Source of the DNA: Arthrobacter sp. Soil764
GTDB taxonomy: Bacteria; Actinomycetota; Actinomycetes; Actinomycetales; Micrococcaceae
Assembly (NCBI RefSeq): GCF_001428075.1
Contig: NZ_LMSI01000022.1
Coordinates: 1-64,000 of the forward strand
Reading direction: 5' to 3'
DNA length: 64,000 nucleotides
Shown here: positions 51,069-61,537 of the stretch, piece by piece
Numbering within the stretch: position 1 is the stretch's first letter
Layout: the number at the start of each line of letters is the position of its first letter
Position numbers and translations under genes: made by a program
The notes under the pieces: model-generated
The model's database searches: none
Told to the model about the DNA's origin: nothing
The model's input: the letters and a program-made list of their open reading frames with translations, nothing else

Positions 51069-53690
51069 TCAGGCCTTGGCGGGTTCGTCGCTCGGAGCGA
51101 GGGCGACATCGGTCACCGACAGGTCCCCGTCACCCACCACCAGCGTGATCTCGCGCGCGTTGGACGCCGCCTTCAAGTCAGCCAGCCCTGCCTGCAGCTG
51201 CGCTGTCAGTGCCTCCGGGGCCGTGATGGTTGCGGACAGAACCTCCGTGCGCTGCTTGACCTTCGCCTCGGACTTGGCCTTGCGGACACCGCTGAGGGCC
51301 ACGCCCACGGTTGCCAGCATGGTGGTGTCCCCGCCCGGGATCTCCAGCGCAGCCGGCCAAGCGGCCCGGTGCACCGACCCGTTGCGCCACCAGCTCCAGA
51401 CTTCCTCGGTGGCGAACGGCAGGAACGGCGCAAAGAGCCGCAGCAGGGTGTCCAGGGTGGTGGCCAGGGCAGCCAGCACGGATGCCTGTTCGGCTTCGCC
51501 GGCCGCTCCGTAGGCGCGGTCCTTGATCAGCTCCACGTAGTCGTCCGTGAACTGCCAGAAGAACGTCTCCGTAAGCTGCAGGGCACGGGCGTAGTCGTAG
51601 TTGTCGAACGCCTTGGTGGACTGGGCCACGACGTCGGCGAGCTGGGCCAGCAGCGCCCGGTCCAAGGAGTTGGTGAGGGCGGAGAGGTCGCCGCCGAGCA
51701 CCGAGTTCTCGGTGGCGCCCAGGTTCAGCACGAACTTGGAGGCATTGAGCAGCTTGATGGCCAGGCGGCGGCCGATCTTCATCTGCGCGATCTCGTAGGC
51801 GGTGTCGGCGCCGAGGCGTGCCGAAGCGGCCCAGTAGCGGACCGCGTCCGAACCGTACTCGTTCAGCACATCGGTGGGGACCACCACGTTGCCCTTGGAC
51901 TTGGACATCTTCTTCCGGTCCGGGTCCAGAATCCAGCCTGAGATGGCCGCGTGCTTCCACGGGGCGCAGTCCTGCAGGGCGTCGGCGCGCACCACCGAGG
52001 AGAAGAGCCAGGTCCGGATGATGTCGTGGCCCTGGGGGCGGAGGTCGAACGGGTAGACCTTGGCGAAGAGGTCCTCGTCACGGCTCCATCCGCCCACGAT
52101 CTGCGGGGTCAGCGAGGAAGTGGCCCAGGTGTCCAGGACGTCGGCGTCACCAGTGAAGCCGTTGGGCTGGTCGCGCTGTGCCTCCTCGAATCCGGGGGCA
52201 GCGTCCGCTGCGGGATCCACGGGCAGCATCGCGTCGGAGGGCAGGATGGGATTGTCGTAGTCCGGGTTGCCCTCCGCGTCGAGCGGGTACCAGACGGGGA
52301 TGGGCACGCCGAAGAACCGCTGGCGGGAGACCAACCAGTCACCGTTCAGGCCTGCGATCCAGTTTTCGTAGCGGGAGCGCATGAAGGTCGGGTGGAAGTC
52401 GATCTCCTTGCCCCGGCCGATCAGGCGTTCGCGGCGGTCCTCGTCGCGGCCGCCGTTGCGGATGTACCACTGGCGGGAGGTGACCACTTCCAGGGGCTTG
52501 TCGCCCTTCTCGAAGAAGTTTACCGGGTGGGTGATCTTCTTGGGCTCCCCGTCCAGCAGGTCGGCTTCCTTGAGCAGTTCCACCACGGCTTCCTTGGCGG
52601 AGAAGGCAGTCTTGCCTGCGATCGCGGCGTACGCTTCCTTGCCGGCGTCGCTGGTGATCCATTCCGGGGTCTCGCCGATGATGCGGCCGTCGCGGCCCAT
52701 GATGGCGCGGGTGGGAAGCTGGAGTTCACGCCACCAGGTGACGTCCGTCAGGTCGCCGAAGGTGCAGACCATGGCGATGCCGGAGCCCTTGTCCGCCTTG
52801 GCCAGCGGGTGCGCTTTGACCTCGAGCTCGACGTCGAACAGCGGGGACTTCACGGTCTTGCCGAACAACGGCTGGTACCGCTCGTCGTCGGGGTTCGCCA
52901 CCAGTGCGGCGCATGCGGCCAGCAGTTCGGGGCGCGTGGTCTCGATGAAGACCTTGTCCCCGTCTTCTGTGAAGAAGGGGTACCGGTAGTAGGCGCCGGG
53001 AACCTCGCGGTCCTCGAGCTCAGCCTGCGCCACCGCGGTGCGGAACGTGACGTCCCACAGCGTGGGCGCCTCGGCCATGTACGCGTCGCCGGCGGCCAGG
53101 TTGGCCAGGAAGGCGCGCTGGGACACAGCGCGGGAGGTGTCGTCGATGGTGCGGTAGGTCAGGTCCCAGTCAACGGACAGGCCCAGGGTCTGGAACAGGT
53201 TTTCGAAGACCTTCTCGTCCTCAACAGCCAGTTCCTCGCAGAGCTCGATGAAGTTCTGGCGTGAGACGACGTCGAAATCGCGCTGGTTCTTTGCCGGCTG
53301 GGCGGGCGGCTGGTAGTCGGCGTTGTAGGGAATGGCGGGATCGCAGCGGACCCCGTAGTAGTTCTGGACGCGGCGTTCGGTGGGAAGGCCGTTGTCGTCC
53401 CAGCCCATGGGGTAGAAGACGTTCTTGCCGGTCATGCGCATGTAGCGCGCCTGGACGTCCGTCTGGGTGAAGGAGAACATGTGGCCTACATGCAGGGATC
53501 CCGACGCGGTGGGCGGGGGAGTGTCGATCGAGTAGACCTGCTCCCGCGTGGTGTCGGGGTTGAACTTGTAGGTTCCCTCGGCCAGCCAGCGCTGGGTGAG
53601 CGCTGTTTCGAGGCCTTCGAGGGCCGGCTTGTCCGGAACGTTGATGGGGGCGGTGGTGGGCGTGTCTGTACCCTGCGTGTCTTCAGCCAT
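51069..53690 (-). CDS. valS: Valyl-tRNA synthetase
   Basis: Class I synthetase, 873 residues. HVGH (67-70, in GSLHVGHMFSF) and KMSKSKGN (about 594-601) are the ATP motifs; the editing domain lies between. The C-terminal coiled-coil arm that binds tRNA-Val is present but short (VGVALSGVRKAKSEAKVKQRTEVLSATI). It is not adjacent to folC here, unlike in many bacteria; folC instead follows ileS. No T-box leader was seen upstream. Confidence 0.96.
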   Translation of the reverse strand: MAEDTQGTDTPTTAPINVPDKPALEGLETALTQRWLAEGTYKFNPDTTREQVYSIDTPPPTASGSLHVGHMFSFTQTDVQARYMRMTGKNVFYPMGWDDNGLPTERRVQNYYGVRCDPAIPYNADYQPPAQPAKNQRDFDVVSRQNFIELCEELAVEDEKVFENLFQTLGLSVDWDLTYRTIDDTSRAVSQRAFLANLAAGDAYMAEAPTLWDVTFRTAVAQAELEDREVPGAYYRYPFFTEDGDKVFIETTRPELLAACAALVANPDDERYQPLFGKTVKSPLFDVELEVKAHPLAKADKGSGIAMVCTFGDLTDVTWWRELQLPTRAIMGRDGRIIGETPEWITSDAGKEAYAAIAGKTAFSAKEAVVELLKEADLLDGEPKKITHPVNFFEKGDKPLEVVTSRQWYIRNGGRDEDRRERLIGRGKEIDFHPTFMRSRYENWIAGLNGDWLVSRQRFFGVPIPVWYPLDAEGNPDYDNPILPSDAMLPVDPAADAAPGFEEAQRDQPNGFTGDADVLDTWATSSLTPQIVGGWSRDEDLFAKVYPFDLRPQGHDIIRTWLFSSVVRADALQDCAPWKHAAISGWILDPDRKKMSKSKGNVVVPTDVLNEYGSDAVRYWAASARLGADTAYEIAQMKIGRRLAIKLLNASKFVLNLGATENSVLGGDLSALTNSLDRALLAQLADVVAQSTKAFDNYDYARALQLTETFFWQFTDDYVELIKDRAYGAAGEAEQASVLAALATTLDTLLRLFAPFLPFATEEVWSWWRNGSVHRAAWPAALEIPGGDTTMLATVGVALSGVRKAKSEAKVKQRTEVLSATITAPEALTAQLQAGLADLKAASNAREITLVVGDGDLSVTDVALAPSDEPAKA

Positions 53691-53758
53691 TGGGCAATTC
53701 TTTCATGCCTGCTTCCATCCCACCCAACCCGTCCCGCCCCGCCGGATGTGAAGGCGGG

Positions 53759-53764
53759 TAGCAT
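53759..53764 (+). promoter_or_regulatory. -10 box of leaderless DUF488 gene
   Basis: TAGCAT with a 7-nt gap to ATG 53772; it overlaps the alternative ATG at 53763, which argues against that start. Confidence 0.45.
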
Positions 53765-53771
53765 GCGGCGT

Positions 53772-54143
53772 ATGGTCCAACGGCACGGCACTTTTGGCAT
53801 CAAGCGCATCTACAATCCACCGGCGGACGACGACGGCTGCCGGGTGCTGGTGGACCGGCTCTGGCCGCGGGGGATGCCCAGGCAGGATGCGGCCATCGAC
53901 CTCTGGCTCAAGGACGTGGCCCCGTCCGCAGGGCTGCGCAAGGACTTCAACCACCGCCCCGAACGGTTCGCCGAATTCAGCGAACGCTACCGGCAGGAAC
54001 TGGATTCAAATCCCGCGGTGGAGACGCTGCTGGAGCTGGCCGCCGGACACCCCAGGGTCACCCTGCTCTACGCCGCCCGCAACACCGAAGTGAACCATGC
54101 CCTCGTCCTGCTCGATTACCTCCGGGGACGTCCTGCCGGCTGA
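53772..54143 (+). CDS. DUF488 family protein
   Basis: A 123-residue protein of the DUF488 family (YeaO-like). Diagnostic segments are IKRIYNPPADDDGCRVLVDRLWPRG, the LWLKDVAPSAGLRKDF block, and the C-terminal VTLLYAARNTEVNHALVLLDYL. Function is unknown. ATG 53772 is chosen because the -10 box TAGCAT lies 7 nt before it. The SDR gene follows 18 bp later from a promoter of its own. Confidence 0.87.
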   Translation: MVQRHGTFGIKRIYNPPADDDGCRVLVDRLWPRGMPRQDAAIDLWLKDVAPSAGLRKDFNHRPERFAEFSERYRQELDSNPAVETLLELAAGHPRVTLLYAARNTEVNHALVLLDYLRGRPAG

Positions 54144-54149
54144 TCCCGT

Positions 54150-54155
54150 TAGGGT
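54150..54155 (+). promoter_or_regulatory. -10 box of leaderless SDR gene
   Basis: TAGGGT with a 6-nt gap to the ATG at 54162. Confidence 0.45.
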
Positions 54156-54161
54156 GGTGCC

Positions 54162-54920
54162 ATGACGAAGGACTTGCAGAAAAAGGCAGCACTTGTGACC
54201 GGCGCGAGCAGCGGAATTGGTGAAGCGGCGGTACGTGCGCTGCGCGCCGACGGATGGACGGTCTTCGCCGTGGCGCGCCGCGCCGAACGCCTCGCGTCCC
54301 TCGAAAGCGAAACGGGCGCCGTCGCGCTTCCAGCTGACATTGCAGAGGACGACGACGTGTCCCGGCTTGTGGCGCAGGTTACCGGCGCCGGCGGCATCGA
54401 TACCCTCATCAACATCGCCGGCGGCGCCCGCGGCGCCGACAGGATTGGTGACGCCAGTACGGCTGACTGGGAATGGATGTACCAGGTCAATGTCCTGGGC
54501 ACCATGAAGCTCACCCGCGCCTTCCTGCCCATGCTGCGCGCCACCGGCGAAGGAACAGTCCTGAACCTCACGTCCACCGCCGGGCTGGACGCCTACGAGG
54601 GCGGCGGCGGCTACAACGCCGCGAAGTTCGCCCAGCACGCCATGACCAACGCGCTCCGGCTTGAAGAGGTGGAGAACAATGTCCGCGTCATCGAGGTGGC
54701 GCCGGGCCTGGTGCAGACCGAGGAATTCGCCCTGAACCGCCTGGGCGACGCGCAGGCGGCGGACAAGGTCTACCAGGGCGTTGAGAAGCCGCTGACCGCA
54801 GAGGACGTTGCCGATGTTGTCCGCTACGCCGTCACGGTTCCGCACCACGTCAACCTGGACCAGATCGTCATCCGGCCGGTGGCGCAGGCCGCCAACCACA
54901 AGCTGATCAGGAAAGGCTGA
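54162..54920 (+). CDS. SDR family oxidoreductase
   Basis: Classical short-chain dehydrogenase, 252 residues. Cofactor motif TGASSGIG near 14-21, NIAGG in place of NNAG, a catalytic Ser in NLTSTAGLDAYE and YNAAKFA with Tyr and Lys. The YdfG-like end RPVAQAAN suggests a serine or 3-hydroxy-acid dehydrogenase subgroup, but the substrate is not certain. Confidence 0.87.
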   Translation: MTKDLQKKAALVTGASSGIGEAAVRALRADGWTVFAVARRAERLASLESETGAVALPADIAEDDDVSRLVAQVTGAGGIDTLINIAGGARGADRIGDASTADWEWMYQVNVLGTMKLTRAFLPMLRATGEGTVLNLTSTAGLDAYEGGGGYNAAKFAQHAMTNALRLEEVENNVRVIEVAPGLVQTEEFALNRLGDAQAADKVYQGVEKPLTAEDVADVVRYAVTVPHHVNLDQIVIRPVAQAANHKLIRKG

Positions 54921-54935
54921 GCCGCCAAGGAGGTG

Positions 54936-55943
54936 CTAGGGGACCCGTACGTTAAGCGTGGCCGCCACTGCGGCGTGGTCCGTCCCGCCAATCCGGTGGA
55001 CCGAGTAGCCGGAAGCGCTGATGTCCGGGCTGGTCACCAGATGGTCCAGCGCGATGCCCGGCAGGCGGTAGCCGCGCATCGGCCAGGTAGGCGCCAGCCT
55101 GCGGCCAGCGGCAGCCGCAACGTCCACCAGGGGCCGGGTGCCGCCCTGTCCGGACAGCAGCCTGCGGAACTCCCGATGGTCATAGGTGGCGTTGAAGTCG
55201 CCCGCCATCAAGACGGGACCAGATCCGTTATCTGCCCTCGCCACTGCAGCCAGGTCGCTGCGCCATTGATCGAGGCCGTCCCCCACCGGGGCCAGGGCAT
55301 GGACGGCCATCACCCGCAGGCTGGTGCCGTTGGCGTCGCCGAGGTCGAGGCGCGCCACCGGCATGGCGAACCGGGTGTCCGGGAGCACTCCGCTGGCTGT
55401 CAGCTTGTATGAGGAGTAGATGGCGGAGCCGCCGGCGCGCTCCCTGGCATGGGCAACGCGGTGGGGGAGCAGTCCGTCCAGTCCCGCCGCCGTGAGTTTT
55501 CGCGCCAGGTCAGGCGTGTACTCCTCAACCGCCAGCAGGTCCACCTGCAGGTGACGCACCAGCGCCACGATGTCGCCTGCGTCCGCGCCGCCCAACTCAG
55601 CGTTGACGCTCATGGCAACCAGGGAGGCGGACGTTCCGGCGGCCTCGGCGGCAGGTTCGCGGATGTCCAGCGGGAAAAGCCAGAAGACCTGGCAGCCCGC
55701 CAGGACTGCGGCCAGGACCTGCTGCCATCGGCTCCGCCCCGCGAAGGCCAGGAACAGGGCAGCGGCGGCGGGCACCGCGAGCCACGGCGTGAAGGCCACC
55801 AGCTGGACACCCAGCACAGGCCAGTCGGCAGGGACCGCCCGGACCGTTGACACCGCTGCCACCGGCAGGGCAAGAGGAATGAACAGCCACCTGCACACTG
55901 TCGCTGCACGCCGCCGGCCGGGGGGACGTCCGGAAGCTGTCAT
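54936..55943 (-). CDS. Membrane-anchored endonuclease/exonuclease/phosphatase family protein
   Basis: 335 residues: three hydrophobic helices in the first 100 residues, then an EEP domain facing outward. Active-site elements in order: Asn in MSVNAELGG, Glu in AVEEYT, AGDFNATYDH (Asp and Asn), and the terminal LDHLV and GTDHAAV (Asp-His). Such proteins may be phosphodiesterases or nucleases acting on lipids or DNA at the surface. ATG is 6 nt after a reverse-strand TAGACT box. Confidence 0.87.
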   Translation of the reverse strand: MTASGRPPGRRRAATVCRWLFIPLALPVAAVSTVRAVPADWPVLGVQLVAFTPWLAVPAAAALFLAFAGRSRWQQVLAAVLAGCQVFWLFPLDIREPAAEAAGTSASLVAMSVNAELGGADAGDIVALVRHLQVDLLAVEEYTPDLARKLTAAGLDGLLPHRVAHARERAGGSAIYSSYKLTASGVLPDTRFAMPVARLDLGDANGTSLRVMAVHALAPVGDGLDQWRSDLAAVARADNGSGPVLMAGDFNATYDHREFRRLLSGQGGTRPLVDVAAAAGRRLAPTWPMRGYRLPGIALDHLVTSPDISASGYSVHRIGGTDHAAVAATLNVRVP

Positions 55944-55949
55944 GACGCG

Positions 55950-55955
55950 AGTCTA
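55950..55955 (-). promoter_or_regulatory. -10 box of leaderless EEP gene
   Basis: Reverse-strand TAGACT with a 6-nt gap to the ATG at 55943. Confidence 0.5.
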
Positions 55956-56054
55956 GGCAATGCGGCCCCGCGGCGTCAGCCCGGGACTGGCCCGGTCCGC
56001 TGAAAGCGCCCACATCCCTGGAATGGCACTGGACCCTGCGGCGATAGTAGACTC

Positions 56055-56285
56055 TGGAGTGGCTATGACCCGGCAATCACCGGTGAGCTTCCGGAAGAAC
56101 GCGCGGCCGCGCCTTGCAGGGCGGTGGGCGTCAGTAGAACCGGACGGGTAAGCCCGTCACAGCAGTAATGAGAGGCCGGAGCCAGCGGCCGTTCCCCAGG
56201 GAACACGCAGCGCCGGTAAGTGAGGTGGTACCGCGGTCAAGTGCAGTCTTCGGACGGCACGGCAGCCGTCCTCGCATCCTGAACG
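56055..56285 (+). promoter_or_regulatory. T-box riboswitch (Ile), translational type
   Basis: The T-box AGGTGGTACCGCGG at 56223-56236 pairs through its TGG bulge with uncharged tRNA-Ile. Upstream lie the specifier stem with ATC at 56076-56078 (in GGCAATCACC) and the conserved GTAAGCCCGTCACAGC...AATGAGAGGC stem-II region, as in actinobacterial ileS leaders. The hairpin GGACGGC/GCCGTCC after the T-box has no T run, so control should act at the ileS ribosome site. TAGACT at 56048-56053 may be the -10 box. Confidence 0.92.
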
Positions 56286-56337
56286 GAACGTCCGGCCCTG
56301 CCGGGAGTTCACCCACGCTCAACCCAGGATGTCGAAA

Positions 56338-59300
56338 ATGACGTTTTACCCCAAGGCCTCAGCCTCCAGCACCTCTTCCAACGGCAGCAGCGCCGGTGTT
56401 ACCGCCTCCGTGAAGTTTCCGGAGATCGAAGAGCGCATCCTGAAGTACTGGGACCAGGACGGCACCTTCCAGGCCAGCATCGACCAGCGCAGCGCCGACG
56501 TCCCCGGCGGTGAGCCCGGCAGCAACGAATTCGTGTTCTACGACGGACCTCCCTTCGCCAACGGCCTGCCGCACTACGGCCACCTGCTCACCGGTTACGC
56601 CAAGGACCTGGTGGGCCGCTACCAGACGCAGCGCGGCAAGCGGGTGGAACGCCGCTTTGGCTGGGACACCCACGGCCTGCCTGCCGAGCTGGAGGCCATG
56701 AAGCAGCTGGGCATGACGGACAAGACCCAGATCGAGGCCATGGGCATCGACAAGTTCAACGACGCCTGCCGCGCCTCGGTGATGAAGTACGCGGATGAGT
56801 GGCGCAGCTACGTCACCAGGCAGGCCCGCTGGGTGGACTTCGACAACGACTACAAGACACTGAACGTCGAGTACATGGAGTCGGTCCTCTGGGCATTCAA
56901 GCAGCTGCACGACAAGGGCCTGACGTACAACGGCTACCGGGTGCTGCCGTACTGCTGGAAGGACGAGACGCCGCTGTCCAACCATGAGCTGCGCATGGAC
57001 GACGACGTCTACAAGAACCGCCAGGACCAGACCGTCACCGTCACGTTCCCTATCCTTGCCGGGGACTCGGAACTGTCCAAGGAGCTTGCCGGCGTGCAGG
57101 CGCTGGCCTGGACCACCACCCCCTGGACGCTGCCCACCAACGCCGCGCTCGCCGTCGGGCCTTCCATCACCTATGCCGTGCTGCCGGCCGGCCCCAACGG
57201 CATCAAGGCCGCCTCTGCGGACGCCCCGGTCACGGGCAGTTTCCTGCTCGCGGCGGACCTCCTGGGTGCCTATGCGAAGGACCTCGGATACGGGAGCTTC
57301 GAAGACGCGGAAGCCGCGGTGGTGTCCACCCACACCGGCGCCGAACTGGAAGGGCTTGAGTACCAGCGGCTCTGGGACGACTTTGCCGACAACGAAAAAT
57401 ACGGCATGGAGAACGCCTGGCGCTTCGTGGTGGCCGACTACGTCACCACCACCGATGGCACCGGCATCGTGCACCAGGCGCCGGCCTACGGCGAAGACGA
57501 CCAGAAAGTCTGCGAGGAGGCAGGCATCCCTGTGGTGCTCTCCGTGGACGAAGGCGCCAAGTTCCTGCCATTGTTCAAGCACGGCGACCTCCACGACATC
57601 GTGGGCCTGCAGGTCTTCGAGGCCAACAAGCCCATCACCCAGGTGCTGCGCGCCCAGGGTCGGCTGGTCCGGCAGGCCAGCTACGAGCACAGCTACCCGC
57701 ACTGCTGGCGCTGCCGCAACCCGCTGATCTACCGTGCGGTGTCCTCCTGGTACGTGGAGGTCACCAAGTTCAAGGACCGGATGTCCGAACTGAACCAGGA
57801 GATCAACTGGATCCCCGGCAACGTCAAGGACGGCCAGTTCGGCAAATGGCTGGAGAACGCGCGCGACTGGTCCATCAGCCGCAACCGTTTCTGGGGCAGC
57901 CCCATCCCGGTGTGGCAGTCAACCGATCCCGAATACCCCCGCACCGACGTTTACGGCTCCCTGGCCGAGATCGAGGCGGACTTCGGGCGGCTCCCGCTGA
58001 ACAAGGACGGCGAAGTGGACCTCCACCGGCCCTTCATCGACGAACTGACCAGGCCCAACCCGGATGATCCGCGCACGCCCGAAGAGGGCCAGTCCGTCAT
58101 GCGCCGCGTGGAAGATGTCCTGGACGTGTGGTTCGACTCCGGCTCCATGCCCTACGGCCAGGTGCACTACCCGTTCGAAAACGAGGCCTGGTTCAACACC
58201 CACAACCCCGCGGACTTCATCGTGGAGTACATCGGCCAGACCCGCGGCTGGTTCTACATGCTGCACATCCTGTCCACCGCGCTGTTTGACCGGCCCGCCT
58301 TCCGCAACGTCATCAGCCACGGCATCGTGCTGGGCTCCGACGGCCAGAAGATGTCCAAGAGCCTGCGCAACTACCCGGACGTCTCAGAGGTCCTGGACCG
58401 CGACGGTTCCGACGCCATGCGCTGGTTCCTCATGTCCAGCCCCATCCTCAGGGGCGGCAACCTGATCGTCACCGAGCAGGGCATCCGCGACGGCGTCCGC
58501 CAGGTCATCCTGCCGCTCTGGAACGTGTACAGCTTCTTCACCCTGTACACGAACGCCGCGAACGGTGGCGCCGGCTACGACGCCAAGCTCCGCTACGAGG
58601 GCTACCGGGACACCCTTGACCAGTACCTGCTGGCCAACACCGGTGACCTGGTCCGCACCATGACGGCGCAGCTGGACACCTATGATATTTCCGGCGCCTG
58701 CGACTCCCTGCGCAGCTACCTGGACATGCTCACCAACTGGTACGTCCGCCGCAGCCGCCAGCGGTTCTTTGACGAGGACCAGGACGCCTTCGACGCGCTG
58801 TTCACCGCGCTGGAGACCGTGACCCGGGCGGCGGCATCGCTGCTGCCGCTGGTCTCCGAGGAAATCTGGCGCGGCCTGACCGGCGGCCGGTCCGTGCACC
58901 TTGCCGACTGGCCGGACGCGGACCTCTTCCCCGCGAACCCGTCCCTGGTGGAAGCCATGGACCGGGTCCAGCAGATCTGCTCCACCGGTTCCTCGCTCCG
59001 CAAGGCAGCCAACCTGCGGGTCCGGCTGCCGCTGCAGGAACTGACAGTCGTGGCACCCGGCGCGGACGCCCTGCAGGGGTTTGCCGCCGTCGTCGCCGAT
59101 GAACTGAACCTCCGTTCCGTCCGCCTGCTGGACGCCGCCACCGCTTCACCGGAGGAGTTCGGGATCCAGCAGAAGCTGGTGGTCAACGCCCGCGCTGCCG
59201 GGCCGCGCCTGGGCAAGAACGTCCAGGTTGCCATCAAGGGGGCCAAGTCAGGGGACTGGTCCGTAAACGACGACGGCGTGGTCACCTCCGGGGGGCTCCA

Positions 59301-59658
59301 GCTGGAGCCCCAGGAGTACACGCTGGAGACAGTGGTGGCCGAGTCCGAGGGGGCCTCGGCAGCTGTCGCCGTGCTGCCCGGCGGCGGGTTCGTCGTCCTG
59401 AACACGGAAGTCACCCCCGAACTTGAGGCCGAAGGGCTGGCCCGCGACATGGTCCGGGCCATCCAGCAGGCCCGCAAGGATGCCGGGCTCAACGTCAGCG
59501 ACCGGATCCGTACCACGGTCACCGCACCGCAGAACGTCGTGGATGCCCTGCTGGCCAACGCCGAACTGGTCAAGGGCGAGACCCTCACCGTGGACCTCAC
59601 GGCAGAACCGGGCACAATGTCTGAACCCGCCGTCGCGGTTGAAAAAGTGGAGGCCTAG
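56338..59658 (+). CDS. ileS: Isoleucyl-tRNA synthetase, IleS2 type
   Basis: Class I synthetase of 1106 residues. The HIGH motif is HYGH (79-82) in [18 protein letters not shown], and KMSKS is at about 671-675 ([12 protein letters not shown]). This sequence around HYGH and the eukaryote-like C-terminal domain place it in the IleS2 group, which in other bacteria shows low sensitivity to mupirocin. ATG 56338 is preferred to 56329 since AGGA lies 8 bases before it. A Ser-rich N-terminal tail (about 20 residues) is unusual. Controlled by the T-box upstream. Confidence 0.95.
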   Translation: MTFYPKASASSTSSNGSSAGVTASVKFPEIEERILKYWDQDGTFQASIDQRSADVPGGEPGSNEFVFYDGPPFANGLPHYGHLLTGYAKDLVGRYQTQRGKRVERRFGWDTHGLPAELEAMKQLGMTDKTQIEAMGIDKFNDACRASVMKYADEWRSYVTRQARWVDFDNDYKTLNVEYMESVLWAFKQLHDKGLTYNGYRVLPYCWKDETPLSNHELRMDDDVYKNRQDQTVTVTFPILAGDSELSKELAGVQALAWTTTPWTLPTNAALAVGPSITYAVLPAGPNGIKAASADAPVTGSFLLAADLLGAYAKDLGYGSFEDAEAAVVSTHTGAELEGLEYQRLWDDFADNEKYGMENAWRFVVADYVTTTDGTGIVHQAPAYGEDDQKVCEEAGIPVVLSVDEGAKFLPLFKHGDLHDIVGLQVFEANKPITQVLRAQGRLVRQASYEHSYPHCWRCRNPLIYRAVSSWYVEVTKFKDRMSELNQEINWIPGNVKDGQFGKWLENARDWSISRNRFWGSPIPVWQSTDPEYPRTDVYGSLAEIEADFGRLPLNKDGEVDLHRPFIDELTRPNPDDPRTPEEGQSVMRRVEDVLDVWFDSGSMPYGQVHYPFENEAWFNTHNPADFIVEYIGQTRGWFYMLHILSTALFDRPAFRNVISHGIVLGSDGQKMSKSLRNYPDVSEVLDRDGSDAMRWFLMSSPILRGGNLIVTEQGIRDGVRQVILPLWNVYSFFTLYTNAANGGAGYDAKLRYEGYRDTLDQYLLANTGDLVRTMTAQLDTYDISGACDSLRSYLDMLTNWYVRRSRQRFFDEDQDAFDALFTALETVTRAAASLLPLVSEEIWRGLTGGRSVHLADWPDADLFPANPSLVEAMDRVQQICSTGSSLRKAANLRVRLPLQELTVVAPGADALQGFAAVVADELNLRSVRLLDAATASPEEFGIQQKLVVNARAAGPRLGKNVQVAIKGAKSGDWSVNDDGVVTSGGLQLEPQEYTLETVVAESEGASAAVAVLPGGGFVVLNTEVTPELEAEGLARDMVRAIQQARKDAGLNVSDRIRTTVTAPQNVVDALLANAELVKGETLTVDLTAEPGTMSEPAVAVEKVEA

Positions 59659-59661
59659 GAC

Positions 59662-61020
59662 ATGACTGACGAATTTTCCGTGGAGAGCGTCTACGCCGAA
59701 CTGCTGGGACGGGCGCCGGAAAACAAGATGGAGCCCCGTCTGGCTCCGCTGTTCCGGGCAATGGACGTGCTGGGTGAGCCCAACAAGGCGTTCCCGATCA
59801 TCCACGTGACCGGAACCAACGGCAAGACGTCCACGTCCCGGATGATCGAATCGGTGCTCCGCGCCCACGGCCTGAGCACCGGACGCTACACCAGCCCGCA
59901 CCTGTCCAAGGTCACCGAGCGGATCAGCATTGACGGCCATCCGGTATCCGACGAGACATTCGTCAGGATCTGGGACGAGATCAGGCCCTATCTGCAGATC
60001 GTGGACTCCGAGCTCGAAGCCGAGGGGCAGCCGCGCCTGACCTACTTCGAGTGCCTCACCATCCTGGGCTTCGCCATCTTCGCCGACCAGCCAGTCAACG
60101 TGGCCATCATCGAGGTGGGCCTGGGCGGGATCACCGACGCCACCAATGTGGGTGATGGGCAGGTATCAGTCGTCACGCCGATCTCGCTGGACCACACCGA
60201 GCTCCTGGGGGACACCACCGAGGACATCGCCCACGAAAAGGCAGGCATCATCAAGCCCGGCGGCTACCTCATCAGCGCTGCCCAGCCCCTCGATGCAGCC
60301 CAGGTGCTGCTGGAGAAGGCGAAAGAGGTGGGCGTTCCGTTCCGCTTCGAGGGCGTGGAGTTCGGCGTCGAGTCGCGGACAGTGGCTGTTGGCGGGCAGA
60401 TGGTGACCATCCAGGGCATCGCCGGCCGCTATCCGGACCTCCTGGTGCCGCTGCACGGTGCACACCAGGCGCAAAACGCTGCCGTGGCGGTGGCCGCTTT
60501 GGAGGCATTCTTCGGCGGTGAAAAGGAGCTCGACCTCGAAGTGCTGCAGGAAGGCTTCGCGGAGGTAACGTCGCCCGGCCGCCTGGAGGTGGTCCGGACC
60601 GCGCCCACCATCATCGTGGACGCCGCCCACAACCCCGACGGCATCAAGGCCTCCGCCGCCGCACTGCAGGAAGCGTTCACGTTCACCAGGCTGGTTCCGG
60701 TGGTTGGCGTCCTCAAGGAGAAGGATGCCGAGGAGATCCTGCGCGAAATCAGGGAATCGCTCGGGGACATGGCGGTGGAGTACTGCTTCACCCAGTCCAA
60801 CTCTCCGCGGGCGGTTCCGGCTGCGGAGCTCGCCGAACTGGCGATCGACCTGGGATTCGGTGAGGACAACGTTCACGTCGCCGAAAAGCTGGATGATGCG
60901 CTCGAATGGGCCGTGGAACGCGCCGAAGCCAATGACGACCTTTCCGGCGGCGTCCTGGTCACGGGTTCCATCACCCTGGTGGCAGAGGCGCGGATCCTGC
61001 TCGGAAAAACGGAGGCGTGA
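59662..61020 (+). CDS. folC: Bifunctional folylpolyglutamate/dihydrofolate synthase
   Basis: Mur-ligase family enzyme, 452 residues, that adds glutamate to dihydropteroate and folates. ATP loop VTGTNGKTS (49-57), GRYTSPHLSKVTERI, the EVGLGGITDATN motif, and DAAHNPDG in the C-terminal domain are clear. Begins 3 bp after ileS and is probably in the T-box-controlled transcript. Confidence 0.95.
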   Translation: MTDEFSVESVYAELLGRAPENKMEPRLAPLFRAMDVLGEPNKAFPIIHVTGTNGKTSTSRMIESVLRAHGLSTGRYTSPHLSKVTERISIDGHPVSDETFVRIWDEIRPYLQIVDSELEAEGQPRLTYFECLTILGFAIFADQPVNVAIIEVGLGGITDATNVGDGQVSVVTPISLDHTELLGDTTEDIAHEKAGIIKPGGYLISAAQPLDAAQVLLEKAKEVGVPFRFEGVEFGVESRTVAVGGQMVTIQGIAGRYPDLLVPLHGAHQAQNAAVAVAALEAFFGGEKELDLEVLQEGFAEVTSPGRLEVVRTAPTIIVDAAHNPDGIKASAAALQEAFTFTRLVPVVGVLKEKDAEEILREIRESLGDMAVEYCFTQSNSPRAVPAAELAELAIDLGFGEDNVHVAEKLDDALEWAVERAEANDDLSGGVLVTGSITLVAEARILLGKTEA

Positions 61021-61022
61021 CC

Positions 61023-61487
61023 GTGGCCAGACTGACCAAAGCCCAGCGCGAGTGGCGCCCCGGGATGCCAAAGAAGCGCCGGTCCACCAAGGTGATGTTC
61101 GCCTCCACCGTGCTGCTCCTGGAAGCGTTCGTCATGTTCTTTGCCACCCTGGTGGTGTTTGGCCTGCGCCGCGGAGAGTTCCCGCCGGCCCTGATCCTGG
61201 GCGTGGGCATCGCCCTCAGCGTGGTCATGATCTTCGCCTGCGCGGTCCTCAACAAGCCCTGGGGGATCGGCCTGGGATGGATCCTGCAACTGGTCCTGAT
61301 CCTCACCGGCATCTTCGAGCCCGCCATGTTCCTGGTGGGGGCGCTCTTCGCGGTGGCCTGGTGGTACGGAATCCGGACCGGCATCCGCCTGGACCGGGAG
61401 GCCGCGCAGCGCGCCCGCGAACAGGCAGAATGGGAAGCCGCCCATCCGGACGGGGCCGCTGGTCCCGCCCAGCCGCAGTCCCCGTAG
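61023..61487 (+). CDS. DUF4233 membrane protein
   Basis: A 154-residue protein with a basic N-terminus and four hydrophobic helices (about 25-120), ending in an Arg/Ala/Glu-rich helix. It matches the actinobacterial DUF4233 family, almost always found between folC and ndk. Function unknown. GTG 61023 is preferred to GTG 61017 because GGAGG lies 7 bases before it. Confidence 0.85.
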   Translation: MARLTKAQREWRPGMPKKRRSTKVMFASTVLLLEAFVMFFATLVVFGLRRGEFPPALILGVGIALSVVMIFACAVLNKPWGIGLGWILQLVLILTGIFEPAMFLVGALFAVAWWYGIRTGIRLDREAAQRAREQAEWEAAHPDGAAGPAQPQSP

Positions 61488-61537
61488 CCTGTCCCTTTAG
61501 ACTTATCCCGAAACCCCACCAACGCATTGGAGCAGTT

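Noticed and set aside
60704..61537. Open frame in phase upstream of ndk
   Set aside because: Lies inside folC and the DUF4233 gene in another frame; ndk has its own ribosome site at 61528.
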